A stretch of DNA of 60,377 nucleotides from Bog-793 sp050014835 (GTDB lineage: Bacteria > Actinomycetota > Acidimicrobiia > Acidimicrobiales > Bog-793). The position numbers and the translations under genes are program-made. The notes under the pieces are model-generated. The model searched no databases. It was not told the origin of the DNA and worked only from the letters and a program-made list of their open reading frames with translations. The stretch spans positions 1 through 60,377 of the forward strand of contig JBEKCO010000005.1 in assembly GCA_050014835.1 (NCBI GenBank), given 5' to 3'. This document shows positions 1 through 8,120 of this stretch, in pieces (within the stretch, counting starts at the first letter, position 1; every line of letters begins with the position of its first letter).

Positions 1-189
1 CTGGAGCGCGACGACGAGCCCGAGGTCGGTGCTCGAGTGCGTGAGGCTGAGCACGAGCCAGGCCTGGGCGGTGATCTGCATCCAGGTTCCGACGAGCGAG
101 ATCGACTGCCCGACGAAAAAGAGCCGGTAGTTGCGGATCGTCAGCGCCGAGAAGGTTTTGTGCCGGATCGTGCGCAGGCGTTTTCTCAT
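1..189 (-). CDS. MFS transporter, N-terminal fragment (runs off left edge)
   Basis: Only the first 63 codons are inside the window; the rest lies to the left. The protein starts MRKRLRTIRH and continues into NYRLFFVGQSISLVGTWMQ, which is the N-terminal end and first membrane helix typical of major facilitator superfamily drug or siderophore exporters of the EntS/MFS_3 type. The ATG overlaps the stop codon of the upstream marR-like gene by four bases (ATGA), so the two are translationally coupled in one operon. An efflux pump controlled by its MarR partner is the likely role. Substrate cannot be inferred. An MFS identity is fairly safe, the subfamily is not. Confidence 0.75.
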   Translation of the reverse strand, partial: MRKRLRTIRHKTFSALTIRNYRLFFVGQSISLVGTWMQITAQAWLVLSLTHSSTDLGLVVALQ

Positions 190-683
190 CGGCGCCCGCC
201 CTTCAGCTGGTCGGCGAGCGCCTCGAGCACGGGCAGGCCGGCGCAGAGCTTGCGGCGTTCGTCCTCCGAAAGCAGGGCGAGCGCCGCCGAGAGGGTGTCG
301 CTGCGCTCGTTGCGGATCCGCTCGTGGAGGCGTTTGCCGGCCCCGGTCGCCTCGACACGGGCGGCGCGTCGGTCGACACGGTCGACCTTGCGCTGGACGA
401 GTCCGTCCTCCTCGAGATCCCGGATCAGCCGGGAGAGCATCGTCGGGTTCATGCCCTCCGATGCCGCGAGGTCGGTGAGTCGCAGCGGGCCCTGGCGCAC
501 GACGACGGAGAGGATCGTCGTCTCGGACGGGGTGAGGGCAACTCCGGCCCGTGTGCGCTCGATCCGGCGGAACAGACGCGCGATGGCCATGCGCAGACGC
601 ACCGCCACGTCCGCGTCGTCCGGCGATGTGCCGTGAGCCGTTCCCCGCGCCGTCGTCCGTGCCTCCATCGTCTCTGACCCCAT
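186..683 (-). CDS. MarR-family transcriptional regulator
   Basis: A winged-helix MarR regulator that probably represses its own operon and the MFS exporter it overlaps. The central part reads LTPSETTILSVVVRQGP followed by LRLTDLAASEGMNPTMLSRLIRDLE, the MarR recognition helices, then the wing with DRVDRRAARVEAT. The C-terminal helices would form the dimer interface. An in-frame ATG at 713 lies inside the operator palindrome and is unlikely to be used; the ATG at 683 gives about 165 residues, and one at 668 is also possible. No strong ribosome site decides between them. The stop codon overlaps the MFS start by four bases. Confidence 0.82.
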   Translation of the reverse strand: MGSETMEARTTARGTAHGTSPDDADVAVRLRMAIARLFRRIERTRAGVALTPSETTILSVVVRQGPLRLTDLAASEGMNPTMLSRLIRDLEEDGLVQRKVDRVDRRAARVEATGAGKRLHERIRNERSDTLSAALALLSEDERRKLCAGLPVLEALADQLKGGRR

Positions 684-693
684 TTCGCCGTAC

Positions 694-715
694 GATTGCT
701 TATCGAATAGCAATC
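694..715. promoter_or_regulatory. Inverted-repeat operator for the MarR/MFS operon
   Basis: An AT-rich 22-bp imperfect palindrome in an otherwise GC-rich region. The outer arms GATTGCT and AGCAATC match perfectly, and 9 of 11 base pairs are symmetric. It lies directly before the MarR gene and has the size and symmetry of MarR-dimer operators, so autorepression is likely. Confidence 0.7.
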
Positions 716-769
716 ATATTAGCGCGGGGAGAATGTCCTTCGGCCGCGTGGCGGCAGGGTGCGCGCAGC

Positions 770-1399
770 TCAGCCTGCGGCGGCCCCTGGGTTCACGGCG
801 ACCCCCCGGGTGAACCAGGTCCACGGCTTGGGTCCGGCGCCGTAGCCCTGGTCGAGGTCGACGACCTCGAAGCCCGCCCGTTCGACGAGCGCGGTCGGGT
901 CCCTGGTGAGGTGGCAACCGTCGGCGAGCCACCGTTCGGCCGGTTCGAGCCGCGCCTGCCAACGGGCGACCCGGGCGTGCGGCGAGAGGCCGTGCTCCAG
1001 GAAGTGGAACGTGCCGCCGGGGCGCAGGACCCGACGAAGTTCGGCGAGGGCCGCGGCGACGTCGGGGATGACGCAGAGGGTGAACGTGGAGAGCGCTCCG
1101 TCGCAGCTCGCGTCCTCGAGGACGAGGAGCTGCGCGTCGGAGCCGACGAGGTCGACCTCGACAGCCGAACGCGCCCGACGCCGCTCGGAGAGGCGCCACG
1201 CCGTCGCGGCCGGCTCGACCGCCAAGACGATCTCCACTTCGTCGGGGTAGTGGTCGAGGTTGAGCCCGGAGCCGAAGCCGAGTTCGACGACCCGGCCGGC
1301 GAGCCCCGCCACGGTGTCGATCCTCCACCGGTCGACGGACGCGAGCCCGCAGGCCCGGTCGACGAGGCGAGGTAGGACCTGGTCGTGGTAGAAGCCCAC
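770..1399 (-). CDS. Class I SAM-dependent methyltransferase
   Basis: A 209-residue Rossmann-fold methyltransferase of the UbiE/Methyltransf_11 type. Motif I is VVELGFGSGLNL at about residues 37-48. A following acidic strand (VLAVEP) would bind the ribose of S-adenosylmethionine, and LRPGGTFHFLEH is the usual post-motif region. The C-terminus ends in a short Trp/Phe-rich stretch. The substrate cannot be told. The start is GTG at 1399; TACGTT sits six bases upstream, fitting a leaderless transcript. It is divergent from pckG and is not obviously tied to its neighbours. Phospholipid or quinone methylation would be guesses. Confidence 0.8.
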   Translation of the reverse strand: MGFYHDQVLPRLVDRACGLASVDRWRIDTVAGLAGRVVELGFGSGLNLDHYPDEVEIVLAVEPAATAWRLSERRRARSAVEVDLVGSDAQLLVLEDASCDGALSTFTLCVIPDVAAALAELRRVLRPGGTFHFLEHGLSPHARVARWQARLEPAERWLADGCHLTRDPTALVERAGFEVVDLDQGYGAGPKPWTWFTRGVAVNPGAAAG

Positions 1400-1405
1400 C
1401 TTGGC

Positions 1406-1411
1406 AACGTA
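1406..1411 (-). promoter_or_regulatory. -10 element, leaderless methyltransferase gene
   Basis: TACGTT on the minus strand ends six bases before the GTG start, which places the transcription start at the initiation codon. The remaining 1412-1686 spacer before pckG holds no gene that I can see. Confidence 0.5.
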
Positions 1412-1668
1412 TCGATCCCGGCGCCGTGCCGATACAACGGTTGTTGGGATTCGCCGGTTTGCCGCCGTCGTGCCCGCCGATAAGGATGAAACCTCACTTG
1501 CAGTTCGTCACGCTCGTGCCGGCGATCACGGGTCGTCGGTTGCGCCCGCGTGCATGGGGGGTCGAGTGCCGTCGTGCGGTCGATGACTGCCGACCCGGAG
1601 TAGCCGGGCGAGGCACCGGGGCCGGGTGGGCCCGGCCGGAGCCCGCCCCCGGGCGGGACGGACAGGTT

Positions 1669-1678
1669 AGGAGAAAGG
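1669..1678 (+). promoter_or_regulatory. Ribosome binding site that fixes the pckG TTG start
   Basis: AGGAGAAAGG is a strong Shine-Dalgarno sequence eight bases before the TTG at 1687, and it excludes the in-frame ATG at 1426. Confidence 0.75.
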
Positions 1679-1686
1679 ACAGATCG

Positions 1687-3489
1687 TTGAGCGCGACGCC
1701 GACCAACCACACCAAGCTCATCGCCTGGGCCGAGTGGTTCGCCGACCTGGCGAAGCCCGAGCGCGTCGAATGGTGCGACGGCTCCGCCGCGGAGTACGAG
1801 CGGCTCTGCTCGCTCCTCGTCGAGAAGGGGACGATGCTGCGCCTGAACGAGGCGAAGCGGCCGGGGAGCTACCTCGCTCGTTCGGACCCGCGCGACACGG
1901 CGCGTGTCGAAGCCCGGACGTTCATCTGTTCTGCTCGTGAGGTCGATGCCGGTCCGACGAACAACTGGTCCGATCCGGACGAGATGCGCGCCAAGCTAAC
2001 CGGACTGTTCTCGGGGGCGATGCGCGGGCGCACCCTGTACGTCGTGCCGTTCTCGATGGGGCCGGTCGGTTCGAGCCACGCGAAGATCGGCGTCCAGCTG
2101 ACGGACTCGGCGCTCGTCGTGGTGAACATGGCCATCATGACGCGAATGGGGAGTTCGCCGCTCGAGGCGCTCGGGGCCGACGGCGAGTTCGTGCCCTGCC
2201 TCCACTCCGTCGGCGCGCCGCTCGCGCCGGGACAGGCCGACGTGGCCTGGCCGTGCGATCCGGAGAACACCCACATCGTCCACTTCCCCGAGTCCCGGGA
2301 GATCTGGTCCTACGGCTCGGGCTACGGGGGTAACGCGCTCCTTGGAAAGAAGTGCCTCGCGCTCCGGATCGCGTCGTCGATCGCGCGCGACGAGGGTTGG
2401 CTCGCCGAGCACATGCTGGTGATGAAGCTCACGTCGCCCGACGGCGAGGTGCGCTACGTGACCGGCGGGTTCCCCTCGGCCTGCGGGAAGACGAACCTCG
2501 CGATGATGGTCCCGAGCCTGCCGGGCTGGAAGGTCGAGACGGTCGGCGACGACATCTGCTGGATGCGGATCGGGCCCGACGGGACGCTGCGCGCCGTCAA
2601 TCCGGAGACGGGTCTTTTCGGAGTCGCGCCCGGAACGAGCGTGAAGACGAATCCGAACGCGATCACGATGCTCGGCAAGAACGTCATCTTCACGAATGCC
2701 GCGCTCACCGACGACGGCGACGTCTGGTGGGAGGGTCTCACCCCGGATCCGCCCGCGCACCTCGTCGACTGGCGCGGCAACGACTGGACGCCGGAGTCGC
2801 CCGACCCCGCGGCCCACCCGAACTCGCGATTCACGGTCCGCATCACCGAGCACCCGGCGAGGGCGCCCGAGTGGGACGATCCCGAGGGCGTGCCGATCTC
2901 GGCGATCCTGCTCGGCAGCCGCCGCTCCTCCGTGGTTCCCCTCGTCTACGAGGCGTTCAACTGGAACCACGGCGTATTCCTCGGCGCGACGATGGCCTCG
3001 GAGATGACGGCCGCGGCGGCCGGGGTCGTCGGCAAGCTCCGACGCGACCCGTTCGCGATGCTCCCGTTCTGCGGGTACAACATGGCCGACTACTGGGGTC
3101 ACTGGCTCTCGTTCGCCGAGCAGCTCGACGCCGACAAGCTCCCGCGGATCTTCTACGTGAACTGGTTCCGCCGCGACGCCGAGGGCAATTTCCTGTGGCC
3201 CGGCTTCGGCGAGAACTCCCGTGTCCTCGATTGGGTCTTCGCCCGCTGCGCTGGTCGTGGCGCCGCCGTCGAATCCCCGATCGGGTTCCTGCCCGCGCCG
3301 GGATCGATCCCGACCGCGGACCTCGCGGTGAGCGCCAGGGCGATGGAGGCGTTGCTGTCCGTCGACCCGGCCGATTGGTACGAGGAGACGGCCGCGATCC
3401 GGGAGTACTTCGAGCGGTTCGGCGACCGGCTGCCCGCACCGCTCGCCACCGAGCTCGACGCCCTCGAGGGACGGCTGAAGGGCGACTGA
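1687..3489 (+). CDS. pckG: Phosphoenolpyruvate carboxykinase (GTP)
   Basis: Converts oxaloacetate and GTP to phosphoenolpyruvate, GDP and CO2, the entry step of gluconeogenesis, in the cytosol. At 600 residues it is full length for the GTP-dependent family. The nucleotide-binding P-loop FPSACGKTNLAM is at about residues 262-273, with the reactive Cys266 typical of the GTP enzymes. TVGDDICWM just after it is the metal-binding kinase-2 motif. Longer readings from an upstream ATG at 1426 exist, but homologues begin near here. The start is TTG at 1687, with AGGAGAAAGG at 1669-1678 placed eight bases upstream. It converges on lhr with a 26-base gap and no evident terminator. Confidence 0.96.
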   Translation: MSATPTNHTKLIAWAEWFADLAKPERVEWCDGSAAEYERLCSLLVEKGTMLRLNEAKRPGSYLARSDPRDTARVEARTFICSAREVDAGPTNNWSDPDEMRAKLTGLFSGAMRGRTLYVVPFSMGPVGSSHAKIGVQLTDSALVVVNMAIMTRMGSSPLEALGADGEFVPCLHSVGAPLAPGQADVAWPCDPENTHIVHFPESREIWSYGSGYGGNALLGKKCLALRIASSIARDEGWLAEHMLVMKLTSPDGEVRYVTGGFPSACGKTNLAMMVPSLPGWKVETVGDDICWMRIGPDGTLRAVNPETGLFGVAPGTSVKTNPNAITMLGKNVIFTNAALTDDGDVWWEGLTPDPPAHLVDWRGNDWTPESPDPAAHPNSRFTVRITEHPARAPEWDDPEGVPISAILLGSRRSSVVPLVYEAFNWNHGVFLGATMASEMTAAAAGVVGKLRRDPFAMLPFCGYNMADYWGHWLSFAEQLDADKLPRIFYVNWFRRDAEGNFLWPGFGENSRVLDWVFARCAGRGAAVESPIGFLPAPGSIPTADLAVSARAMEALLSVDPADWYEETAAIREYFERFGDRLPAPLATELDALEGRLKGD

Positions 3490-3515
3490 GTCGACGAATG
3501 CCGTCGGCCGGCCGG

Positions 3516-6500
3516 TCAGGAGGCGACGAGCCGCGCCCCGGCCGGTGTGTCGCCGTCGGCGACCGGGGCCCCGTCGACCAGGGTGAGCTCACGGCCGATG
3601 AGCGCCGGTAGCCGCTCGGGGCCGAGGATCGACCCGGTGAGGTTCAGCGGATCGGCGGCGGAGAGCCGGACGGCGACGCCTTCCGGGGCGCGACCCGCGA
3701 CCCGTCTCAACGCGTCGAGCGCCTCCGGGAGGGCGAACTGCTCCCCGGAGAATCCGGTGACGAAGCGTCCGCCCCGTGCCGTCCCCCGGGCCTCGAGCCG
3801 GCGCAGCGCCCAGAGGACGTCGCGCCAGGCGATGGCCAGCGGCTCGCGGGCGACGAGGTCGCGGAAGACGACGCCCCAGCGTTCCAGGAGCTGCGCGGCG
3901 ACGGCGTCAGCGAGCTCGTCGGGGTCGAACCCGTCCGGTCGCGGGCTCTCGATGAGCGACCAGCGCCCCCCAGCGAGCGCCGGTTCGAGCCTCCGGCGTC
4001 CCGCCCCGCCGAGGCGGTACTGGTTGTAGCGGTTGGCCGCCAGGGACCCGGGATTGCGGTAGCGGCCGGCCAGCAGGACCCGCACCGCCCCGAAGCCGTC
4101 GGAGGTGACGAGCCCGCGGGCGACGCCGTCCCAGAGCGCCTCGGCGACTTCGAGGGGCATCCTCCCGGTCCGGTCGACGAGGTCGGCGAAAAAGAGCGCC
4201 CCGCGGGTCTCGAGGGCCTCGAGGACCTCGCCCGCGGCGCCCGGGCCGGGCGGGACCGGGACCGCGCCGCCGCGGACGGCGGCGAGCAGCCACGCCAGGT
4301 CGTCGCGGCGCGCGATCGCGACCGGCGTCGCCCGGGAAGGCGTTGCGCCAGCCCGGCGGGGACCGCCCGGGGCCGGCGCCGGGAGGGCGAGGCGGCCCCA
4401 GGCGACCTCGCCGTGGGCGCACAGCTCGTCGAGCAGACGCGGTTGGTAGTCGCTGATCCGCGCCCGCAAGATCGCGCTCTCCCAGGCCCCGACGGGCGCC
4501 TCGACGCCCTGGAGCTGGGCGAGGACCGCCGCGGTTCCCGCGGGTCCGCGCAGCTTCGTCCCGGGCGCGACGTGCTGCCACTCGAGGAGGAACCGCACGA
4601 GGTGCTGAGGGCTTACGGCATCGAAACCGCGGCGCAACCGGTCGCGGGTGCGGGCGTGGGCGCGGGCGACGAGTCGGCGCGACCACCACCGCCCGTCGGC
4701 GAGCCGGAAGGCCGCGCCCGTCGCCTCGAGCCCGGTGAGCGCGCTCGTCACGGCGATCCCGTCCGGGATCGCGATCGTCGCGGCGAGCACGGTGGCGGTC
4801 GCCGGACCGACGAGCTCGAGGTGGCCGCGCACCGCCGCCTCAACCGCCTCGTCGAACGACGGCGCCCGGTCCCGGTCGAGCGGCCCGGGTAGGGGGTTGT
4901 CGGGGGCGAAGGCGACCGGTCCGAAGAGCGCCTCGACCTCGCGGCGGCGCTCGGTCGCGCACCAGCGCTCCGCCGGTCCCGCCGCCGGGCCGGCGGGGAC
5001 GAACGACATCGCCCTCCCGGCCGAGGCGAGCGATCCGAACAGCGTTGCCCAGCGGTCGTCCGCCGTGAGGGCGACGGCAGCTGTGAGCAGGTCGTGGAGC
5101 TCGTCGGGGTCGCGCAGATCTGCCGCGACCTCCCCGCGTACCTCGTCGATCGTCGCCGCGTCGATCGACGAGAGGTCGTGCGCCTCGAGAGGGATCCCCC
5201 GGCGGAGCGAGACGGCGCGCGTGCGGCGGTCCTCCAGGGGCGCGTCGTCGAGGAACGTGTACGGCCGGCCGTTCAGGATCTCGTGGGCGAGCACGGACGG
5301 CTCGGTCGTCTCGACGAACGAAGCCTCGACGACCCCCGCCCGCAGGTCCTCGAGGAGCTCGACGAGTCCGGCCAAGTCCATCGCCTCGGAGCAGCAGTCG
5401 TCGATCGTCTGACGGACGAGTGGGTGGTCGGGGATCTCGATCGGCCCGGAGACGTTCTCCTGGCAGGCGGCGAGCATCGGGAAGACGGCCGCCATCAGGT
5501 CGTCGGCCTCCATGCGCTGGATCGCCGGCGGCAGGTGCCGTGAGCCCCGGAAGCGCGGCGAGACGAGGGAGCGGTTGAGGTTCCAGCGCCACCTCGAGGC
5601 GAAGATCGGCGTCGGGAGGACCGCCTGGACGAGCACCTCGCGCACCGATTCCGGGGAGAGGAAGCCGAGCACGCCGTCGAGCGCGAAGGAGTGCTGGGGC
5701 CCGAGCGACAGCACGACGGCGTCGTCGCTCGCCGCCGCCTGGAGCTCGAAGTCGAAGGTCCGGCAGAAGCGCTTGCGCAGGGCGAGTCCGAGGCCCCGGT
5801 TGATGCGCGCGCCGTACGGGGAGTGCACGACGAGCTGGGCACCGCCGGCGTCGTCGAAGAAGCGCTCGACGACGAGGCGCTCCCGCGTCGGCAGGCCGCC
5901 GAGCTCGGCGCGTCCCGCTGCGAGATAGGCGACCAGGTCGGCGGCTTCCCGCCGGGCGATGCCGGCGCAACCCATGACTCGCTCGGTGGCAAGCGTCGGG
6001 CCGCCGTCGACGAGCGCGTCCTCGACGAGGCGGCGGAGTTGCGAGACCGCCACGGAAAGCTCGTCGGTGCGGGCCGGCGCCTCGCCGATCCAGAACGGCA
6101 CCGTCGGGGGCGCGCCGTGCGCGTCGGTGACGCGTACGGTGCCCTGCTCGACTCGGCGGATGCGCCAGGAGTTCGACCCCAGAAGGAAGACGTCGCCGAC
6201 CATCGCCTCGACGGCGAAGTCCTCGAAGACCGAACCGACGACGCTCTCGTCGGGTTCGACGACGACCCGGTAGTCGGCGAGCTCGGGGATCGCCCCGCCG
6301 GAGGTCAGCGCCGTGATCGAGGCCCCCCGCCGGGGGCGCAGGATGCCGTTCACCCGGTCGCGGTGCACGTACGCGCCGCGTACGCCTCGCCCGGTCGCGA
6401 CGCCCTCGGAGACGAGTGTCACGACCGCCTCGAGGTCGGCGCCGCCGATCGTGGCGAACGGCGCGGCGTGCCGGACAAGGCGGGCGAGCTCGTCCTCGGC

Positions 6501-7826
6501 GATCCCGGTATCGGAGCTCGCGGCACACTCGGCGACGATCTGCTGGGCGAGGATGTCGAGTGGCGCCGACGGGGGGACGGTCGTGTCGAGCGCGCCCTTG
6601 CCGACTGCGGCGAACAACGCGACGCACTCGACGAGCTCGTCGCGTGTCATCGGGTAGATCCGCCCTTTCGGTACCCCGTCGAGGCGGTGCTCCGCCCGTC
6701 CGATCCGCTGGAGGAAGGCGTTGATGCTGCGCGGCGAACCGATCTGGCAGACGAGATCGACCGGTCCGACGTCGATGCCGAGTTCGAGCGACGCCGTCGC
6801 TACGACGGCGCGCAGATCCCCCGCCCGGAGCCGGGCCTCGACCGCGAGGCGCCGTTCCATCGCCACGCTCCCGTGGTGGGAGGCGACGAGATCGTTGCCG
6901 AGCTCGCCGCGCAGCAGGTGGGCGAGCCGCTCGGCCATCTTGCGGGTGTTGACGAAGACGAGAGTCGTGCGGTGGCGGCCGATCTCGTCGGCGAGCGAGT
7001 GCACGATCTCGTCGAGTTGCTCGGTCGTCATCACGGCGCCGAGATCGTCGGCGGGGAGCACGATCGCGAGATCGAGCGGCCTTTGGTGCCCGACGTCGAC
7101 GACGGCGCAGAGCGGGGAGCCGTCCGGGTTCGAGCGGTCCGAGCCCGCGCCGACGAGCAGGCGGGCGATGCGCTCGATGGGCCGCTGGGTCGCCGAGCAG
7201 CCGACGCGTGTCGGACGCGCGCGGCCGTTGCCCGTGACGAGCCGGTCGAGCCGCTCGAGGCTGAGAGCGAGGTGCGACCCGCGTTTGTCGCGGGCCAACG
7301 CGTGGATCTCGTCGACGATGACCGTGCCGACCGTCCCGAGCATCTGCCGGCCGCGGGGCGAGGTGACGAGGAGGTAGAGCGACTCGGGAGTCGTTACGAC
7401 GATGTCGGGCGGCCGGCGGACCATCGCGGCGCGGGCCGCGGCGGGGGTGTCGCCGTTGCGCACGGCGATGCGGAGCGGGCGCACGACCTCGCCGATCTCC
7501 TCGCCGACCGCGACGATCGCCTTGAGCGGCTGCTCGAGGTTCTCCGCGACGTCGACGGTGAGCGCCCGCAACGGCGAGACGTAGAGGACCGACGTCGCCG
7601 GGAGGGCCCTTCCCGGGTCCCGGTCACGCAGACAGCGGTCGATCGCGACGAGGAAGGCGGCGAGGGTCTTGCCGGAGCCGGTCGGCGCGGCGAGCAGGGT
7701 GTCCTCGCCCCGGGCGATCGCCGGCCAACCGAGCGCCTGGGCCGGGGTCGGCCCGGCGGGAAAGGTGCGCCGGAACCATTCGGCGACGGCGGGATGGAAC
7801 GTGTCGAGGGACGCGCCGGCGGTCAC
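3516..7826 (-). CDS. lhr: Large ATP-dependent helicase Lhr (full-length, Lhr-CTD type)
   Basis: A superfamily 2 3'-to-5' DNA helicase of about 1436 residues, the size of mycobacterial and E. coli Lhr. Walker A APTGSGKT is at about 47-54 and the DEIH box of VDEIHALARDKRGS at 172-175. Then come VGCSATQRPIERIARLL, the helicase C domain (TLVFVNTRKMAERLAHLL, QRIGRAEHR) and the Lhr core winged-helix domain. A long C-terminal region is shared by the long Lhr class. Family members are linked to crosslink and mitomycin repair. The start chosen is GTG at 7826. TAGAAT lies eight bases upstream and a LexA-type palindrome overlaps the -35 region. An ATG at 7892 would put that operator inside the gene. Confidence 0.93.
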   Translation of the reverse strand: MTAGASLDTFHPAVAEWFRRTFPAGPTPAQALGWPAIARGEDTLLAAPTGSGKTLAAFLVAIDRCLRDRDPGRALPATSVLYVSPLRALTVDVAENLEQPLKAIVAVGEEIGEVVRPLRIAVRNGDTPAAARAAMVRRPPDIVVTTPESLYLLVTSPRGRQMLGTVGTVIVDEIHALARDKRGSHLALSLERLDRLVTGNGRARPTRVGCSATQRPIERIARLLVGAGSDRSNPDGSPLCAVVDVGHQRPLDLAIVLPADDLGAVMTTEQLDEIVHSLADEIGRHRTTLVFVNTRKMAERLAHLLRGELGNDLVASHHGSVAMERRLAVEARLRAGDLRAVVATASLELGIDVGPVDLVCQIGSPRSINAFLQRIGRAEHRLDGVPKGRIYPMTRDELVECVALFAAVGKGALDTTVPPSAPLDILAQQIVAECAASSDTGIAEDELARLVRHAAPFATIGGADLEAVVTLVSEGVATGRGVRGAYVHRDRVNGILRPRRGASITALTSGGAIPELADYRVVVEPDESVVGSVFEDFAVEAMVGDVFLLGSNSWRIRRVEQGTVRVTDAHGAPPTVPFWIGEAPARTDELSVAVSQLRRLVEDALVDGGPTLATERVMGCAGIARREAADLVAYLAAGRAELGGLPTRERLVVERFFDDAGGAQLVVHSPYGARINRGLGLALRKRFCRTFDFELQAAASDDAVVLSLGPQHSFALDGVLGFLSPESVREVLVQAVLPTPIFASRWRWNLNRSLVSPRFRGSRHLPPAIQRMEADDLMAAVFPMLAACQENVSGPIEIPDHPLVRQTIDDCCSEAMDLAGLVELLEDLRAGVVEASFVETTEPSVLAHEILNGRPYTFLDDAPLEDRRTRAVSLRRGIPLEAHDLSSIDAATIDEVRGEVAADLRDPDELHDLLTAAVALTADDRWATLFGSLASAGRAMSFVPAGPAAGPAERWCATERRREVEALFGPVAFAPDNPLPGPLDRDRAPSFDEAVEAAVRGHLELVGPATATVLAATIAIPDGIAVTSALTGLEATGAAFRLADGRWWSRRLVARAHARTRDRLRRGFDAVSPQHLVRFLLEWQHVAPGTKLRGPAGTAAVLAQLQGVEAPVGAWESAILRARISDYQPRLLDELCAHGEVAWGRLALPAPAPGGPRRAGATPSRATPVAIARRDDLAWLLAAVRGGAVPVPPGPGAAGEVLEALETRGALFFADLVDRTGRMPLEVAEALWDGVARGLVTSDGFGAVRVLLAGRYRNPGSLAANRYNQYRLGGAGRRRLEPALAGGRWSLIESPRPDGFDPDELADAVAAQLLERWGVVFRDLVAREPLAIAWRDVLWALRRLEARGTARGGRFVTGFSGEQFALPEALDALRRVAGRAPEGVAVRLSAADPLNLTGSILGPERLPALIGRELTLVDGAPVADGDTPAGARLVAS

Positions 7827-7834
7827 GCAACCGC

Positions 7835-7840
7835 ATTCTA
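7835..7840 (-). promoter_or_regulatory. -10 element of lhr
   Basis: TAGAAT on the minus strand lies eight bases before the GTG at 7826, giving an almost leaderless mRNA. The spacing to the SOS box puts the box over the -35 region. Confidence 0.55.
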
Positions 7841-7858
7841 CGGGGGACGGGGGGAAAA

Positions 7859-7872
7859 CGAACGTATGTTCG
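7859..7872. promoter_or_regulatory. LexA-type SOS box upstream of lhr
   Basis: CGAACGTATGTTCG has perfect 5-bp arms CGAAC and GTTCG around four bases. This is the Gram-positive and actinobacterial LexA operator pattern CGAAC-N4-GTTCG. It ends 18 bases upstream of the lhr -10, where bound repressor would block RNA polymerase. It implies DNA-damage induction of lhr. Confidence 0.75.
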
Positions 7873-7898
7873 TCATCACCCGGCCGGGACACCCGGGT

Positions 7899-8120
7899 TC
7901 AGCCGGGTCGTTCGACTCCCGGGTGTTCGGGTTCCGCCGACGGGCGGTCGGCGAATCGCCAGCTGCGCCGGGGAGCCCTCGACCAGCCGGAGGTCGGCTC
8001 CGCCAGAGCGTCTTTGGTGCGGGGCCAGGCGGTCTCGATGGCGACCTCGATCGCCCGGCGGACGTCGGGTGGCGGGGCGAGCGGCGGGGCCACGCCGCCG
8101 GCCGGTGGGGCCGCGCTCAC
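7899..8120 (-). CDS. Small protein coupled to acyl-CoA carboxylase beta; possible epsilon-type subunit
   Basis: A 73-residue protein whose ATG overlaps the accD stop codon by four bases (ATGA), so it is translationally coupled. Actinobacterial carboxylases often have a small epsilon subunit encoded directly after accD. This protein sits in that place and has a helical stretch VRRAIEVAIETAWPRTKDAL followed by a Trp/Arg-rich tail (GWSRAPRRSWRF). The N-terminus is Ala/Pro-rich. It lacks the ILRG or VVRGxPTxEE signature that I associate with AccE, so the role comes from position and size only. A function unrelated to carboxylation cannot be excluded. Confidence 0.55.
   Translation of the reverse strand: MSAAPPAGGVAPPLAPPPDVRRAIEVAIETAWPRTKDALAEPTSGWSRAPRRSWRFADRPSAEPEHPGVERPG

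Noticed and set aside
1426..1686. A longer PEP carboxykinase from the upstream ATG at 1426
   Set aside because: The extra residues are not in the family and a strong ribosome site precedes TTG 1687.
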